From: Desulfobacterales bacterium
GTDB taxonomy: Bacteria; Desulfobacterota; Desulfobacteria; Desulfobacterales; SpSt-501
Assembly: GCA_025454255.1 (NCBI GenBank)
Contig: JALOOU010000031.1
Coordinates: 1-60,463 of the forward strand
Length of the DNA stretch: 60,463 bases
Reading direction: 5' to 3'
Under the pieces are notes generated by a model that made no database searches, was not told the DNA's origin, and saw nothing but the letters and a program-made list of their open reading frames with translations. Of the stretch, positions 59,516-60,463 are shown one piece after another. Made by a program: the position numbers and the translations under genes. Position 1 is the first letter of the stretch, and each line of letters begins with the position of its first letter.

Positions 59516-60453
59516 GGTCTTCCTCCGTTCGGTTTAAAGGCTGGCGATGGCTTCAGCGATTTCCGGGGCAGAGAAGCTGACGACCGCAGGTTCCTCAAAC
59601 GCCGGGATCGGGGATTCGGGAGGGGCTTGACGGATGCTGAGGCCCGGGAGAGGCGCTGGGCGACGACCTTTGATTTCAGGCGAAACGCACCGGCGCCCGC
59701 ATCGGCAATCTGAGCCAACACCTCGCCAAACGGATTCTTGTCACCCATGGCGTGCGGCCTTCGGAGGTTGAAAGGGATCTCGCCTGGACCCGAAATTGAC
59801 ATAACCTTCCCGGCAGGTCAACGGAATTGAGAGAACTTTAATCCCTCTCCGATGGCATGTCCGCAAACCGGGCGGATTGTCCGCATAGCCCGTGGCCAAC
59901 TACCGACAGCTTTGTCCTGCCGCATGCGCGTTGCTGACAATTAACGCCATCGGCTGCAACATAGCGCAACATATTGCAATGCTAAAAAACAAGTGGCGCG
60001 CGTCCCCCCCCCCCCCTGAGCTCGACCACCTATTGCCCCTGTTTTTCGACCGCTTGTTCTCCTGCTCTTTGAGGTCGTCTTGCCGGACGACAGCGAAAGC
60101 AGCGATGCATGCCGCCCCCGCCGCCGCAGACTCTCCTTGATTTGCCTTGCGAGCTCTCTTCTGGTTGGGGAGGACTACGAGCGCCGGCAGCGGCTGCAGA
60201 GCGCCAGATTAGGGCTGCCGGAGGTGGTTGCGGTCGCCTGCCGGCATTCGGGGGGCTCTCCCGAAGAGCTGGCCGGCTCTCGCTGCGGCAAACGCTCTCG
60301 CCCCACCTTTCGGCCGCGTCTCCCGGCCGGGGGTCCGCCGCGCGCCGCCAGATAATCAATAATCGACGGGCTGTTGCCCAAATAAGTCTTGAAAAATTCT
60401 CTCGAATTTGCTAGTTAGTTATATTACAGCAAATCAAGGAGAGCCTTCCTGCC
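59516..60453. other. No supported gene; contains a C13 tract
   Basis: A minus-strand frame (59512-59802) and several short frames occur, but none has a recognisable product. A run of 13 C lies at 60004-60016. The minus-strand frame begins 'MGDKNPFGEVLAQIADAGAG' and could be the relic of a gene upstream of the desulfhydrase remnant. The last 80 bases become AT-rich. Confidence 0.4.
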
Positions 60454-60463
60454 ATGATGGGTC
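60454..60463 (+). CDS. Possible gene start cut by the window end
   Basis: ATG ATG GG begins at 60454, ten bases after AAGGAGAG, in an AT-rich lead-in with TTGAAA at 60389. Only three codons are visible, so the product is unknown. Confidence 0.3.

Overview
The window is GC-rich bacterial chromosome from a Gram-negative organism. It encodes a Pal lipoprotein, a TolC-type outer-membrane channel, a TorF-type porin and apolipoprotein N-acyltransferase, so there is an outer membrane. The best guess is a Desulfobacterota (deltaproteobacterial) anaerobe. That is an inference from the NfnAB-type flavin oxidoreductase pair, several sigma-54 elements, the lnt-prfB-HD gene order and a small Arg/Asp repeat protein. 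No rRNA, tRNA, CRISPR array, insertion sequence or phage gene was seen. Nearly all of the window is densely packed chromosomal genes in short operons.

Layout. 0.4-6.3 kb: a DMT permease, a universal stress protein coupled to an atypical kinase-fold protein, a small Cys protein, a dispersed repeat copy, and a polytopic membrane protein coupled to a GT2 glycosyltransferase. 6.5-12.8 kb: a CusCBA-type heavy-metal RND efflux operon ending in a small periplasmic protein. 13.1-15.8 kb: glnK-amtB-porin behind a sigma-54-like promoter. 16.2-26.4 kb: pal, a Moco-carrier-like protein with a second domain, an Arg/Asp repeat protein behind a near-perfect sigma-54 promoter, tpx, transaldolase-rpiA-aconitase, a fused double glycosyltransferase and a PHP protein. 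26.5-31.9 kb: the second repeat copy, an AI-2E-type permease, ubiG, two tandem DMT permeases and a divergent SHMT-family enzyme. 32-38.8 kb: a DUF192 protein, a GH17 glucanase, an ATP-grasp ligase with a long AT-rich leader, an ECF sigma/anti-sigma/DUF3106 operon, and small proteins. 39-44.3 kb: lnt-prfB-HD protein, then a PiT phosphate transporter with its DUF47 partner. 44.4-49.3 kb: nfnAB, tatD and an aminotransferase. 49.4-55.1 kb: a histidine kinase and NtrC-type regulator followed by an unknown gene, trkH and trkA. 55.4-60.4 kb: an SDR protein, then a D-amino-acid-like operon (deleted D-cysteine desulfhydrase, racemase, dicarboxylate symporter) ending at a clear terminator.

Most notable points. 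(1) Two ~137-bp homologous intergenic elements 23 kb apart share stems but lack a conserved reading frame, which suggests a structured RNA or mobile palindromic repeat. (2) A sigma-54 activator gene is followed by a -24/-12 promoter with an upstream dyad, leading into an unknown gene plus trkHA: a candidate two-component, sigma-54-controlled K+ uptake module. (3) Two promoters 4 kb apart share one -35-overlapping motif with identical spacing. (4) prfB (RF2) has its programmed frameshift but also an out-of-frame internal deletion of about 90 nt, and a D-cysteine desulfhydrase gene has lost its middle. Either these are real lesions or the assembly is wrong at both places.
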